Below are positions 12,712 through 24,899 of a stretch of 64,000 nt of DNA, piece by piece. This stretch comes from Cryptomeria japonica. Its lineage: Eukaryota; Streptophyta; Pinopsida; Cupressales; Cupressaceae. Where the stretch lies: assembly GCF_030272615.1 (NCBI RefSeq), contig NC_081410.1, positions 501,356,442 through 501,420,441 of the forward strand, in the 5' to 3' direction. A program made the translations under genes and the position numbers. The notes beneath the pieces were generated by a model. That model was not told the DNA's origin and did no database searches. It saw only the letters and a program-made list of their open reading frames with translations. Numbering within the stretch: position 1 is the first letter of the stretch; each line of letters begins with the position of its first letter.

Positions 12712-13601
12712 TGTTGGAATCCAAGAACACTGAGAGGGGGGGGTGAATCAGTGTTCTGTCAATTATAATATTTTTAGCCTGATTAAAAAATCCACTTATT
12801 AACAGGTATGCATAAAAGAAAGTAATAGCAAGTAATATTAATGCAACCACATGAATCAACACCATAACACAAAGATTTATACGTGGAAAACCTCAAAGAG
12901 GAAAAACCATGGTGGGATTGGTGACCCACAATATCTATCCACTGGCCAATTGAATAAATATTACAAGATGGGCCTACACATGTAGGAAGGCACACTGCCT
13001 AGAGCACACTTCTCATCACAAAAGGAGCCTCATCAACTACAGATCCAAAGTATTGTATTACAAACAAAAACTAAACTCGGAATGCGCATCTGCTATGTTG
13101 GATGAGTTCTAGTTAAAGCATTGTCTGTATCGGTTTACATTGTAATCTCCCTTACCAGTAACTTAGATTGCTTCCCAAACATCTAGACAAATAATCAAGA
13201 CTGATTATAGATCTTTACATTCGCATTCTATCGATCAAGATCTCGCTCGCATAACACCATATAGCCTATCACATCTCTCATCTATCATATCTCTAAAATG
13301 ACCTAACCCAGACTGACTTATATATCCATTTACATGAATAAACACAAATGCCTTATGTCTGCTTACAATCATATTCCAAAATATAAGACACATGTCCGCC
13401 CAAGCAAAATATAAATATGAAACAATATGATTGTTTCTGCTTCTACACTTTGTCAGATCAATCTCCTATGTCAGCCTTAGAATACCGGTTCCAAGTTTGT
13501 CAATTCCCTAAATGTCAGTGAAGTGAATGTTGGTTACCTTGATTGTGGGATCTACCATGAATGACAACACCTATAACCCAATTGAGTATCAATTGCCAAC
13601 A
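12712..13601 (-). repeat. Element B 3' LTR (left copy)
   Basis: In plus orientation it starts TGTTGGAATCCAAGAACACT and ends AATTGCCAACA. It carries a G-run followed by TGAATCA near 12735-12750 and the phrase GTGACCCACAATATCTATCC, both also present in the right copy. The G-run/TGAATCA motif is shared with element C's LTRs. Confidence 0.88.
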
Positions 13602-13615
13602 ATCTCCCCCTTTGG
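13602..13615 (-). other. Element B polypurine tract
   Basis: The minus strand reads CCAAAGGGGGAGAT directly before the LTR start TGTTGGCAATTG. This is the standard plus-strand priming signal of LTR retrotransposons. Further AGGGGG tracts lie at about 13712-13720 and 13768-13777. Confidence 0.85.
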
Positions 13616-13849
13616 CATTGATGGCAACACTCATGTGAAAAATGAATTGTTGAAGTGTTGTACAGGTTCTTGTCCAAAATCTGATCTCCCAAAACTGATC
13701 TTAGAAGTCTTCTCCCCCTGACCTATACATTACTTCTTATGTCCCTTAACATTTTTCACATCCACCTCTCCCCCTTTGACAACAATGCCAAAGGTCGGGG
13801 CAAAAAATAAGAAATGAAATTTTGTACAAAGCAAAATTGTGAATACCGG

Positions 13850-16680
13850 ATCTAAATATACTTGAAAATATTCGGATAAGCACCCTTTAAAAATGCCAAA
13901 TAAGTATCCCAATCGGATTTTAAATTTCCCAAAATTGATACAAACCCATTCAAAATGTAAGCATGCAATTCTTCTTCTGTTAGGGTTGTCGGTGTGGGCA
14001 TATTCATCTGGTCCATACATTTCCGCTTATGAAGTAACAAAGTATTAAGTCGGGGACTTACCAAACCTCTCAATTCTCTGGCCCACTAGATTAATTTGTC
14101 CTTTTCCTTCTCCAGGGCTGAAATTTTTTACTCTAAAAGTGAAATTTGACCATCAACAGAGTCGGTCAATGATTCAATACTATCAAAAGTGACTACAAGT
14201 TGTTCCAACTTGTCCTTATCCGCCTTAATTTTATTATCTAGGTCTACTGTTAGTTTTGTTGTGTTAGTGCAAGACCAGTATATGCGACTACATTGATGAA
14301 GAGCTTCATCAATTCTTGTCATCTCTTCTGTCATCTTAGCTTTGTAGGATGTGATCATATTATCACAGGTGACCTTCCTAGTTGCATTATACCTTTCCAA
14401 CAACTGTCAGTTTGACACTTGTTGAAGAGTTTTATACTCTTTTGCAATGTGCTCAGTCAAACCTTTCAACTTACCGGATGGACTTGCAACCTGATCTATC
14501 TTGTATTCCGGTGCAAGCTGCTACAAAATTGGAATAGCCTACTCAATAACCTATTTATCCTTTGATCCTTCCTTCCTCAATTTCTGAGCTGCAACAAACA
14601 TCAAATCAAAATTGCTCAGTTGCTCACTATTCTTATTCTCAAAACAACCAAAATCTTCTTGATTGGATGAGTCAAGTGCCAACAATGAGGGACCAACAAC
14701 CAGTGAAGGTGTCAGTACCCTAACTTTAGTTTGTTAATCCTAACCTTTCTCCTTTGCCTTCCGATCAACTACATCCTTTATCTTCTCTTCAACATTGGTG
14801 GCTTCGCCACTTGGTGCAGTTATTTATGTTGCCTCTACCTTATGAATTTTAATTGAATAAACATCAATTATTGGAGGAGGATTGTCTTCTATCGGTATGT
14901 TGATCTCTAAGTCATGTACATGTGTTACTGCTGGAGGAATGTCCTCAGTTAGTTTCTGTTCAAAAACTCGTGGATCTCCACCTAGTATAGCTTTACCCTT
15001 AGCATCAACCGGGATATCTGGAATGTTAGACTTAGGTGGTATATCCGGTGATGTAAAGGAACCTGGTTTTTTAACAAAGAATTTAACCCACACCTCATGA
15101 GTTTCCTTGACTATCTCATTTACTCTGCCCACCACAAGACTTATATGTCAGTGTCTACTCCGGAAAATTGTTTTATTAGCAAAATCTAGACACTATTGCA
15201 TCTCATCTCCAGTAATAGCACCACAAATAGTTAATAATTCCTGAACCTTTATGTGTTTGTCTTCCTCAATAGAAGATAACCTCCTAGCATCTAGATTATC
15301 ATACAAATATGTCGATATTTACTTCTCTATCTCAAGTAAAGCTTTCTTATATATGTCTAAATATAACAAAACTAATTCCTCTATCTCCTTTTGCTCTTAA
15401 TCATCTATATCGACATAATAATGTTGTATGTTACTCAAAATACCATCCTTTGTAATTTGATCAATTAATTCAGAAATAGAAAGAGGACCAATAACCTTAA
15501 CACTTTTACCAGATTCAAGATTTTTATCTAGATCCGATTTCATCTTCTTACCGGGGGTGGGAGCAGTCACCTTGGTCAGTTTTCTTTTCTCAGTAGCCTT
15601 CCTCACCTTCAAAATTTTCTTCTGAGTTGTCGGAGGAGTGACTTTGGTTTTCTGTAGCTTCCCTTCCTCGGACTTCTTCCTTTGAATCCTCATGTATACC
15701 TTAGGAATATTTGGGGTTTCTTCCTCAATCTCAAAACCAAAGTCAATAGGAGCAATAAAGGTCTCTGGTTTCTTCCTCCTTGTTACACCTTTGTCGGTTC
15801 CTACTTCCAGAGAAGCTTGTATAGCTGTCAAAGGAGATGTCTCTGCTAAACCAATGATTTGTTTGATCTCAGAGGACATCTTCTGGACAACCTATCCAAC
15901 CTTCTTTATTTGTCCTTCCCTTTTCTTCTTACTAAAACCTATTGTCACTTTGGATTCCTTCTTCTTTGTAGTACCAAAAAATTTATCCTTTTCATCAACC
16001 GGGGCATCTATAAGCATCTTGGCATAAAGATCTAAGATATGTGCATCAACCTCATAGCCCATTTCAGTAACCTAGATAGTTCTAGGTTGCACTGCCTCCA
16101 TTAAGGTTTCATCTTTCTTGACCATGAAGTATATGTTGGTAGAGTATTTGTCAACTATATGCTTAGGTATCCTTTCCCTCTTCTTCATTGCTTTCTGAAA
16201 TGCTTTGAAATAACCCCACATAATGGAGTCTTTGTCCAGTCCCAAATTCCTTAAGACATCCTTAATCTGTTTTCCTACCAGTATGTCAAAGGCTCATTGC
16301 CTCTTACCAAATCCCAGTATCTCATTTAAAAAGAAAAGCATTAAACAGACAATGAGATTTCCATACCGGAATGTACCTTTCTTTTCTCCCTTAATGTTTC
16401 CCAAATTTTAAATCAATTCATCACACATCCACTAACATTGATCATATTTCACATTTTCCTTTACCATCTTGTGTGCATAGTAGATATAGGAACTAGAAAC
16501 AGAGTTCAACGAGTTGGATTGAGTTACCTTGTATCTGATTACCATGCTTGCAAATTGAACATCTTTATCCCTGATGGTGCTAATCTGCATCGACCGGTTG
16601 TCAAAGGTGGCACCAATTAGCTTGTTCACTTCATTGTTTGAAATCTTCCTCCTGCCTAGTGTATGTCTGACCTAGGGTAA
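13850..16680 (-). pseudogene. Element B internal coding relic, unknown function, lysine-rich and partly coiled coil
   Basis: On the minus strand, one coding theme can be followed from about 16680 down to 13852 despite many stops and frame changes. It starts with a globular part (around 16629-16432: EVNKLIGATFDNRSMQIST, YYAHKMVKENVKYDQC). Next comes IWGYFKAF-type helical sequence near 16190, then a strongly basic Thr/Lys-rich stretch (15879-15397) and a heptad-like segment (14403-14128, EEMTRIDEALHQ, DLDNKIKADKDKLEQL). It does not look like integrase, reverse transcriptase or RNase H. I recall similar sequences as uncharacterised retroelement proteins in gymnosperms but cannot name a family. 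Large non-autonomous elements often carry such extra frames. Confidence 0.5.
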
Positions 16681-16861
16681 ACTAGTGATAGAACGAATCG
16701 CCTCATTGGTGATTTTGTAGGGTCAGTCAAGCCACATGAACTAGCCATGGACTCAGCTTAGCACATATCGAATCATCTCGTCCTCGAACTCAAGCATCCC
16801 AAGAATATCGATGAAACCCTAATCCTTCAGAATTTGAAATTTCGGTTTGATCAATCCATCC

Positions 16862-18405
16862 TGATAGTTCTGATACTTAATGTAAGTACAGATCCAATAG
16901 CCAATAAGATGAGAGGGGGGGTGAATCATACAAACTTAATCTTCCATTAAAACATCAGATTCAACCTTGGTAACATATACTTCAATAATATAACCAAAAT
17001 TGTTAAACATGCAAACTCAAAAGCATATAAACATCATAAACCTCATAACACCAGATTTAACATGGAAACCCAAATAGGGAAAAACCACTGTGGGATTTCG
17101 GACCCACTAAGAAATATACTCTTCTAGAGTATACTCAGTTAAAAGCAAATCCTGTTAAAGATTACAAACACGTTGCTAGATGTGACCCGATTAAGGGATT
17201 TCCCTCAGATCTGTTAGGATCCTCACCTTGTTAGAAGTGACCTTGTTAAAGGATTTCAAACACTCAATCAGGATGCCACCTTGCTAGAGGGTTTTACAAA
17301 TAAGACTGTAAGTCCACTCGGTTAAGAGATTTTCTGTCACTTTCACAAAATAACAGTAATAAAAATCTATCTGCAACTTCACATCTAAAATGCTAAAGCA
17401 GATTCCTATTTGTTCAATACAATCTAGACATAGAACTAATCTTGTCTATCTGTTGGGCTTTCTATACTTTTTTATTCAAACAGGTCTTCAAGCTTCTGTG
17501 CTCGATAATCACTATGTAGCATCCCTATGCATACACTTGCCTGCATGCATAGTTTATCAATAGTTTCCTATTTATAAACAATTAGGTAACCGCTTAATCT
17601 CCTTGATCACATTTCCCATGATCAATCATAGCCATCAGATCTTCAATCTTGTCCAGGTTCAATGCATCTTTCAATCTAAAAATGTTTTACCCCACCTGGG
17701 AAATTGCATACATTTCTTGGAACTTGTGCCAGGGTATTGCGGTTCAATCTGCGCTGTAGATCTTCATGTCGACTTTCCATTGCCTTAGATTCTTAACAAA
17801 CTTCATGCACGGCATACCAATCATTTAATCAGTTCCAGCTCATCAGCTTCCTTCATTAAATATCGTTTGTAATCATTTAATGCATTCTGTTATAGCTCGG
17901 TTACAACTCGGTTATAACTCGGTGAATACTAAACTTCACTCGGTAGACATTCTGCCTTCATTAACTGATAGCGATAACCTTAGGGTTTACCGACTAGGTT
18001 CCTTAGGGTTTACCGACTAGGTTCTTTGCTTTGTAACATAGTATAGTATTATCCTTACAATTTACAACATATGTATGATCTTAAAACAATCTAAACATCA
18101 TGATCTCATCATTGTCTAACTCGGTAATAGTTGCCCATTGAATACCTTATTCATCCCCTTATTCATCATAATCTTTCCTATGTCTTTTACCGACATCTTT
18201 ATATTCTTTAAATCATACTTCTCAAGATATGGCAACATCATACTGAATTAGAAAATCAATTTCTTGACATCAATGACAAAATAATAATATCAAGATAGTA
18301 AACATCCTTAATCAGTTATATCCATAATCATCAACAACCTTTTCAATATCCTTATTGAAATGCCAAAAATCTTTCATTGTCTGTTATAATGCAATATTGC
18401 CAACA
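16862..18405 (-). repeat. Element C 3' LTR (left copy)
   Basis: In plus orientation it begins TGATAGTTCTGATACTT and ends ATATTGCCAACA. A minus-strand TATA box (TATAAATA, 17569-17576) is preserved in both copies (23800-23807 in the other), marking the likely start of transcription. Short open frames inside it, such as 17603-17788, are repeated in the other LTR and are not genes. Confidence 0.95.
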
Positions 18406-18620
18406 ATCTCCCCCTTTTGCATTGATGGCAAAACCAATTGATTTGACCTTAAAAGATTCAGATTGTTGTGATTCTGAAATGCTCTCCCCCATACATTAGA
18501 CTTCTCCTCTTTTCTTAAGTCTTCTTTCCAATCTATAGTCTTCTCAATTTTCTTTTAGTCTTCTCCCCCGATAGTCTTCTCCCCCTTTGACAACAATGCC
18601 AAAAAGTAAAGAACTAAAAC
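18406..18620 (-). other. Element C polypurine tract and repeated purine tracts
   Basis: The minus strand reads CAAAAGGGGGAGAT at 18406-18419, immediately before the LTR start TGTTGGCAATAT: the primary polypurine tract. Additional AGGGGGAGA-type tracts lie at about 18485, 18565 and 18582, the last followed on the plus strand by TTTGACAACAATGCC, which also occurs in element B. Confidence 0.85.
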
Positions 18621-18863
18621 ATAATTTCTTTCTGTATGAAGTGATTTCCTATTGTTGTGTATCAAGATAATTTCTTTCTGTATGAAGTGATTTCCTATTG
18701 TTGTGTATCAAGTCTGTCTCAGTCAGAGCATTTTGTCTTCAATTCTTGTTCCCTATATTGTTTCCTATACACCTTTAGAAAACATCCTAAAGGGTGTAAA
18801 TCAGCATCAACTCCTAAAGGATATTCGATAGAGTCATCGAATTGATGCTTTCACCGAACTCGG

Positions 18864-20340
18864 TCAGTGAGTAGAAGATAGGGGTAGGACCCCTAACTTA
18901 CTTCTGAGATATTCAAAAGTGTCCCTTGGTAGTGGCTTGGTGAAGATATTTGCTATTTGTTCCTTTGTGCTAACATACTCCAACACCACTTTCTTCTCTT
19001 GAGCTTCTTCTCTAAGATAATGATATTTGATAGAGATGTGATTTGTCTTAGAGTGCATAATAGGATTTTTTGAAATGTTAATGGCACTAGTATTGTCACA
19101 GAATATAGTTACTGGCTCGGTGACTTTCTCATTTATACCTTCCAACAGTTGTTTGATCCATGCAATGTTGGTACAATTCAATGCTGCAGCAACGTATTCA
19201 GCTTCTGTTGTTGACTATGAAACACATCCTTGTTTCTTGCTAAGCCAACTCACTAGTCTTTCTCCTAAAAAGAAAGCTCCTCCACTTGTGCTTTTTCTGT
19301 CATCAATGTTGCCTACCCAATCAGCATCAGTATAAACTTTTAAATCAAAATCATTTCCTTTCTGATAAACTAAGCCATAATCCTCTGTGCCTTTCAAGTA
19401 TCTAAAAATTCTTTTAATTGTTGTCATGTGTGTTTCCTTAGGATCTGCAGAGAATCTTGCAACTATACCTACTGCATGTGCTATGTCTGGTCTGCTGTGA
19501 ACAACATATTGTAGTTTTCCAATCATGGATCGGTAAAGTGTCTCATCAACAGATGCAGATTCATCATTCTTTGATAATTTACAGTTGGTAGTCATAGGAG
19601 TACTTACTGGTTTTGAATCCTCCATTCCAAATTTCTTCAAGATTTCCTTTATGTACTTGGGATTGAGTAATGAAAATCTCATTTTTCATTTGCAGTATCT
19701 GTAAACCTATAAAATACTTTATCTCACTAATTAATGACATCTCAAATTCTTTGCTCATTTCATTTCCAAAGTTTTTGCATAAAGAGTCATTTCCACAACA
19801 TATAATATCATCAACAAATATGGCTGAGATCAGTATTCCATTTTCATCATTCTTCATGTACATATTGTTGTTCTCACTTGTCCCTATAAAACCAATCTTA
19901 ATCAAATAAGAGTGCAATCTTTCATACCACGCTCTAGGTGCTTGTTTCAAACCATATAAAGCTTTGTTCAATTTACATACCTGATCTTTATTCTTGTCTT
20001 CAACAAATCCTTCAGGTTGTTCAATAAAAACTTCTTCTTCTAATATTCCATTCAGAAATGCAGATTTGACATCCATTTGATATACCTTGAAGTTTTTGAA
20101 AGCAGCATAGGCCAACAATGTTCTTACTCCTTCAAGTCTAGCAACAGGTGCAAAAGTTTCACTATAATCAATTCCTTCTTCTTGAGCATAACCTTTGCAA
20201 ACTAGTCTTGCTTTGTTTCAAATGACCTCTTCTTTTTCATTCAGCTTGTTTCTGAAAATCCACTTTGTACCGATTACATTTTTGTCCTTTGGTCTTGGGA
20301 TTAGTGTCCATGTGTCATTCTTCTTGATTTGATCAATCTC
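18864..20340 (-). pseudogene. Element C reverse transcriptase and RNase H
   Basis: This copies element RNA into DNA and removes the RNA. Conserved Copia signatures are present: [43 protein letters not shown] and the catalytic FVDD ([11 protein letters not shown]) of the reverse transcriptase. RNase H has VYTDADWVGNIDDRKSTSG, TTEAEYVAA and FCDNTSAI. Damage: TGA at 20218-20220 where arginine is expected, a frameshift near 19680 between the reverse transcriptase end and RNase H, and TAG at 19215-19217 just before TTEAEY. The frame ends at 18864. The catalytic residues themselves are intact. Confidence 0.93.
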
Positions 20341-20343
20341 TTA

Positions 20344-21531
20344 TGTCATAGCATTTATCCAATCTTCACTGTTAAATGCCTCTTTCACTATTCTCAGTTC
20401 AAATTCAGATATCAAACATGTGTTATGTCTCAGTTTGTTCCTTGTCATCACTGGATCATCCTTATATCCTATAATCTGACTTGGTCCATGATGTCTTCTG
20501 ACATACTTGGCTAATACAGGCTCGGTAGGCTCTATATGATCTTCTTCTTCATTTTCTTCAACAGTCTTCTCGGTAAGACTTCTCGGTTGAACATAGACAA
20601 ATTCATCATAGTCTTCTGGTTCCTTGAAATTTCCTTCATCATTTCTTTTTGCAAATTCATCAATTTTCATATTTGCACTTTCTACTATTTTGTTAGATAA
20701 TTTGATCAGACATTTAAATGCTTTGCTTCTAGAAGAATAACCTAGAAATGTTCCTTCTTCACTTTTACGATCAAACTTGCCATTTTTATCATCTTTGTGA
20801 ACATAGCATCTACTTCCAAAGATTTTAAAATAACTTACATTAGGTTTCTTATCATACCAGATTTCATATGGTGTCTTCAAAGTACCTTTCTTCAATTATA
20901 CTCGATTCAGGGTGTAAACTGTTGTGCTTATTGCTTCTCTCCAAAATGTTTGTGGCACCTTCTTTTCAATCATCAGTGTTCTAGCACAATCCACAATAGA
21001 TCTGTTTCTTCTCTCAGCTATTCCATTCTGTTGTGGAGTTCTCGGTGCAGAGACTTGTCTTTTAATACCATGATCAGTGCAAAATAAGTTGAACTCATCA
21101 GATGTGAACTCTCCTCCTCTATCTGATCTAAGACATTTCAGTTGTCTTCCTGTTTCATTTTCAACTCTTGCCTTGTACCATTTAAACATTTGAAAAGCTT
21201 CTGATTTTTCTTTTAAAAACATTACTGACATCATCCTTGAATAGTCATCCACAAATAATATGAAATATTTATCACCATAATAACTTTGAACTTTCATAGG
21301 ACCACAATGGTCAGTGTGCACTAGATCTAAAATTCCCTTAGAGGTGTAAGACTTACTTGTAAAGCTTGATCTTGTCATCTTACCCATCTGGCATCCTCGG
21401 CATATAGCATTCTCAAGTTTTTCAAGACTCGGTAGACCTCTTACTCGGTGCTTCTTACTTGTTTTGATCAGATTATCAAAATTTACATGACAAAACCTTT
21501 TATGCCATAACCAAGTATCATCTATCTTTGC
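20344..21531 (-). pseudogene. Element C integrase
   Basis: This inserts the DNA copy into the host chromosome. The zinc-binding pre-integrase segment WLWHKRFCHVNFDNL with CRGCQMGK lies at 21500-21380. The catalytic triad can be read as D in HTDHCGPM, D in CLRSDRGGEF and E in QQNGIAERRNRS. The C-terminal part includes TPYEIWYDKKPNVSYFKIFG and FLGYSSRSKAFKC, standard for Copia. It is in the same frame as gag and reverse transcriptase. Stops are TAA at 20896-20898 and TAA at 20341-20343; a TAG at 21532-21534 separates it from the protease. Confidence 0.93.
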
Positions 21532-23025
21532 CTACAAACACTTGTTACGAGTTGAGTCAAGGTGAAATGTGTTACCTTTTGTTTGTGTCCCGGTAGTAGC
21601 TAACTTTCCATTCTTGTCGTGAACTTTGACAATTCCTTTCTGAAATTCTATTCGGTAACCTATGTTATTTAGTTGTGCTACACTCAACAAATTGTATTTC
21701 AAACCTTCAACCCAATAAACATCATTGCATCTTGCATTGTCAAGAAGTGTTATAGATCCTTTACCTTTCACCGAACATGGTGCATCATTACCAAATCTAA
21801 CATAGCCTCCATCATAATCTTCTAATATAACAAACTTGTGTTTATCTCTTGTCATATCATGTGAGCTTCCACTATCTATGATCCAAGAATCATTAGTGTT
21901 TATGTGAGATATTAGGGCTTTTTCTTCATACCTTTCTTCATCTGATCGATCTTTGATAGCCACATAAACTACTTCCTTTGTATTAGTTTCATCTGATTTG
22001 TCATCATTAGATTCCTCATCAACTATTAAGCATGTCTTTCTATCTCTTCTTCTGAAGTCTTGGTGTCCTCTGTAATGATTGTCTTTCTGTCTGTCATCTC
22101 GGCAATCTCTCTTTTCAGTAAAATCTTTGTCAGGACAGTTAGAAGCCATATGTCCTATTTTATCACAATTGAAGCATTTCAAAGGTAGTTTTCCTTTATA
22201 CTTACCTTTGCCTCTCGGTAACCTTTTGGCTAATAGTGCTTCAAACTCTTCTTTCTTTCTGATTTCCTCATACAGTTTATGTACTTCTTCCATGTTCTTA
22301 CGAAATCTTTCACTTGCTCCACTGTGATCTCCTTCAGAGTACTTATACTTTCTTTCATTGAAATCATTAGATTCATCAAGATGAAAAGAACTAAATGCAG
22401 ATTCAACTTTATTTACCGAAGAACCACTGTTATCAAAGTTACTTAACTCAAATGCATGTAGCTTACCAATAGTAGCATCTAAAGAAACTGGCATATTAGG
22501 TACCGACCTCAATTCATTGATTGCAGAGACTCAGATTGCATAAACCGGTAGAAGGGTTCTCAACAACTTACTTGTTATATCCTTTTCTTCAATAGTTCCA
22601 CTTGCTCCTTTGATTTGATTGACAATCTCCTTTAGTCTTGTACTGTACTGAGTTATGTTCTCACCTTCATTCATCCTCATAGATTCAAGTTGTCCTCTTA
22701 GACTATCTACTTTTTCTCTTTGAACATGTTCATCTCCTCCATATACTGATATGAGCTTATCCCACATAGCCTTTGCATCATTGTAGCCTTCTAGATCATT
22801 AAACTCTGAATCAGTCAATGCAGATGTTATTTCAATCATTGCTTGAATATGTTCTTGTTTTGCCTTTATCTCTTCCATAGTCAATGGATAGGTGCTCGGT
22901 GTAACAAAATCATTCTCCAGATAGTATACAGCATATTCTCCAACTTCTGATAGATGCAACTTCATCCTTTTCTGCCATGTAGAGAAACTTGACTTGTTCA
23001 ACTTCGGTGCATCCCTCTCATACAT
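21532..23025 (-). pseudogene. Element C gag and protease
   Basis: Gag starts at the ATG ending at 23025 (MYERDAPKLNKSSFSTWQKR), about 50 bp downstream of the primer site. It shows the UBN2-type core with LRGQLESMRMNEGENITQYS and one CCHC zinc knuckle, CFNCDKIGHMASNC, at about 22190-22150. The aspartic protease active site reads WIIDSGSSHDMT near 21880. One TGA (22531-22533) interrupts gag in frame and a TAG (21532-21534) ends this section. Gag and protease form one frame with integrase, as expected for a Copia polyprotein. Confidence 0.93.
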
Positions 23026-23075
23026 CTTTGGATCTTTAACTCAAGTGCCTTTAAACTTTTCTTCTTGAGTCTAGA

Positions 23076-23087
23076 GCTCTGATACCA
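23076..23087 (-). other. Element C primer-binding site
   Basis: The minus strand reads TGGTATCAGAGC, the exact complement of the plant initiator Met-tRNA 3' end. It is separated from the 5' LTR by the dinucleotide AT. Element B has the same two-base spacer. Confidence 0.92.
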
Positions 23088-23089
23088 AT

Positions 23090-24633
23090 TGATAGTTCTA
23101 ATACTTAATGTAAGTACAGATCCAATAGCCAATAAGATGAGAGGGGGGGGGTGAATCATACAAACTTAATCTTCCATTAAAACATCAGATTCAACCTCAG
23201 TAACATATACTTCAATAATATAACCAAAAGTGTTAAACATGCAAACTCAAAAGCATATAAACATCATAAACTTCATAACACCACATTTAACGTGGAAACC
23301 CAAATAGGGAAAAACCACTGTGGGATTTCGGACCCACTAAGAAATATACTCTTCTAGAGTATGCTTGGTTAAAAGCAAATCCTGTTAAAGATTACAAACA
23401 CATTGCTAGATGTGACCCGGTTAAGGGATTTCGCTCAGATCTGTTAGGATCTTCACCTTGTTAGAAGTGACCTTGTTAAAGGATTTCAAACACTCAATTA
23501 GAATGTCACCTTGCTAGAGGGTTTTAGAAATAAGACTGTTAAGTCCACTCGGTTAAGAGATTTTCTGTCACTTTCACAAAATAACAGTAATAAAAATCTA
23601 TCTGCAACTTCACATCTAAAATGCTAAAGCAGATTCCTATTTGTTCAATACAATCTAGACATAGAACTAATCTTGTCTATCTGTTGGGCTTTCTATACTT
23701 TGTTATTCAAATAGGTCTTCAAGCTTCTATGCTCGATAATCACTATGTAGCATCCCTGTGCATACACTTGCTTGCATGCATTGTTTATCAACAGTTTCCT
23801 ATTTATAAACAATTAGGTAACCGCTTAATCTCCTTGATCACATTTCCCATGATCAATCATAGCCATCAAATCTTCAATCTTGTCTAGGTTCAATGCATCT
23901 TTCGATCTAAAAATGTTTTACCCCACCTGGAAAATTGCATACATTTCTTGGAACTTGTGCCAGGGTATTGCGGTTCAATCTGCGTTGTAGATCTTCATGC
24001 CGACTTTCCATTGCCTTAGATTCTTAACAAACTTCATGCAGGGCATACCAATCATTTAATCAGTTCCAGCTCATCAGCTTCCTTCATTAAATATCGTCTG
24101 TAATCATTTAATGCATTCTGTTATAGCTCAGTTACAACTCGGTTATAACTCGATGAATACTAAACTTCACTTGGTAGACATATTGCCTTCATTAACTGAT
24201 AGCGATAACCTTAGGGTTTATCGACTAGGTTCCTTAGGGTTTACCGACTAGGTTCTTTGCTTGGTAACATAGTATAGTATTATCCTTACAATTTACAACA
24301 TATGTATGATGTTAAAACAATCTAAACATCATGATCTCATCATTTTCTAACTCAGTAATAGTTGCCCATTGAATACCTTATTCATCCCCTTATTCATCAT
24401 AATCTTTCCTGTGTCTTTTATCGACATCTTTATATTCTTTAAATCATACTTCTCAAGATATGGCATCATACTGAATTAGAAAATCAATTTCTTGACATCA
24501 ATGACAAAATAATAATATCAAGACAGTAAACATCCTTAATCAGTTATATCCATAATCATCAACAACCTTCTCAATATCCTTATTGAAATGCCAACAATCT
24601 TTCATTGTCTGTTATAATGCAATATTGTCAACA
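23090..24633 (-). repeat. Element C 5' LTR (right copy)
   Basis: It has the same 1544-bp length as the left copy, with TG...CA ends in plus orientation and the minus-strand TATA box at 23800-23807. It ends AATATTGTCAACA and is followed by the TSD CATCC. Confidence 0.95.
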
Positions 24634-24899
24634 CATCCTTGTTCAACAAAATGGACAAGTACATTGATTTAATCTCTGGTGATCCTTGATCCTCCATAGT
24701 ACAGTGAATATATGCTCTCACATCTTCCACATAGAGAACTTCGTCAGGAACCCTAGAAAATGTGTCGATTGAGTTATCAACCTTTGCAAATTTGAGGGAA
24801 TTTTATTGAATTCCAAACGTGGACAATCCTTAATGTCCACCACAACAGGGGTAGCCACATCTGTCAGAGCGGGAGCAAATCCAAAAGCTATCACGGTTT

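Larger units (their letters stand above)
16862..24633 (-). mobile_element. Element C: complete Copia LTR retrotransposon inside element B
   Basis: Two 1544-bp LTRs (16862-18405 and 23090-24633) enclose a polyprotein on the minus strand. The TSD CATCC is perfect at 16857-16861 and 24634-24638. The order is 5' LTR (right), primer site, gag, protease, integrase, reverse transcriptase, RNase H, purine tract, 3' LTR (left), which is the Copia order. The polyprotein keeps one reading frame for most of its length, with about six stops and one frameshift. The first 490 bp of the two LTRs differ by about 18 substitutions and two indels by eye, so it is the youngest large insertion of the nest but no longer active. 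Confidence 0.96.

Noticed and set aside
17603-17788. Small ORF in element C LTR
   Set aside because: It recurs in the other LTR (23621-23887) and has no motif; shadow of repeat sequence.
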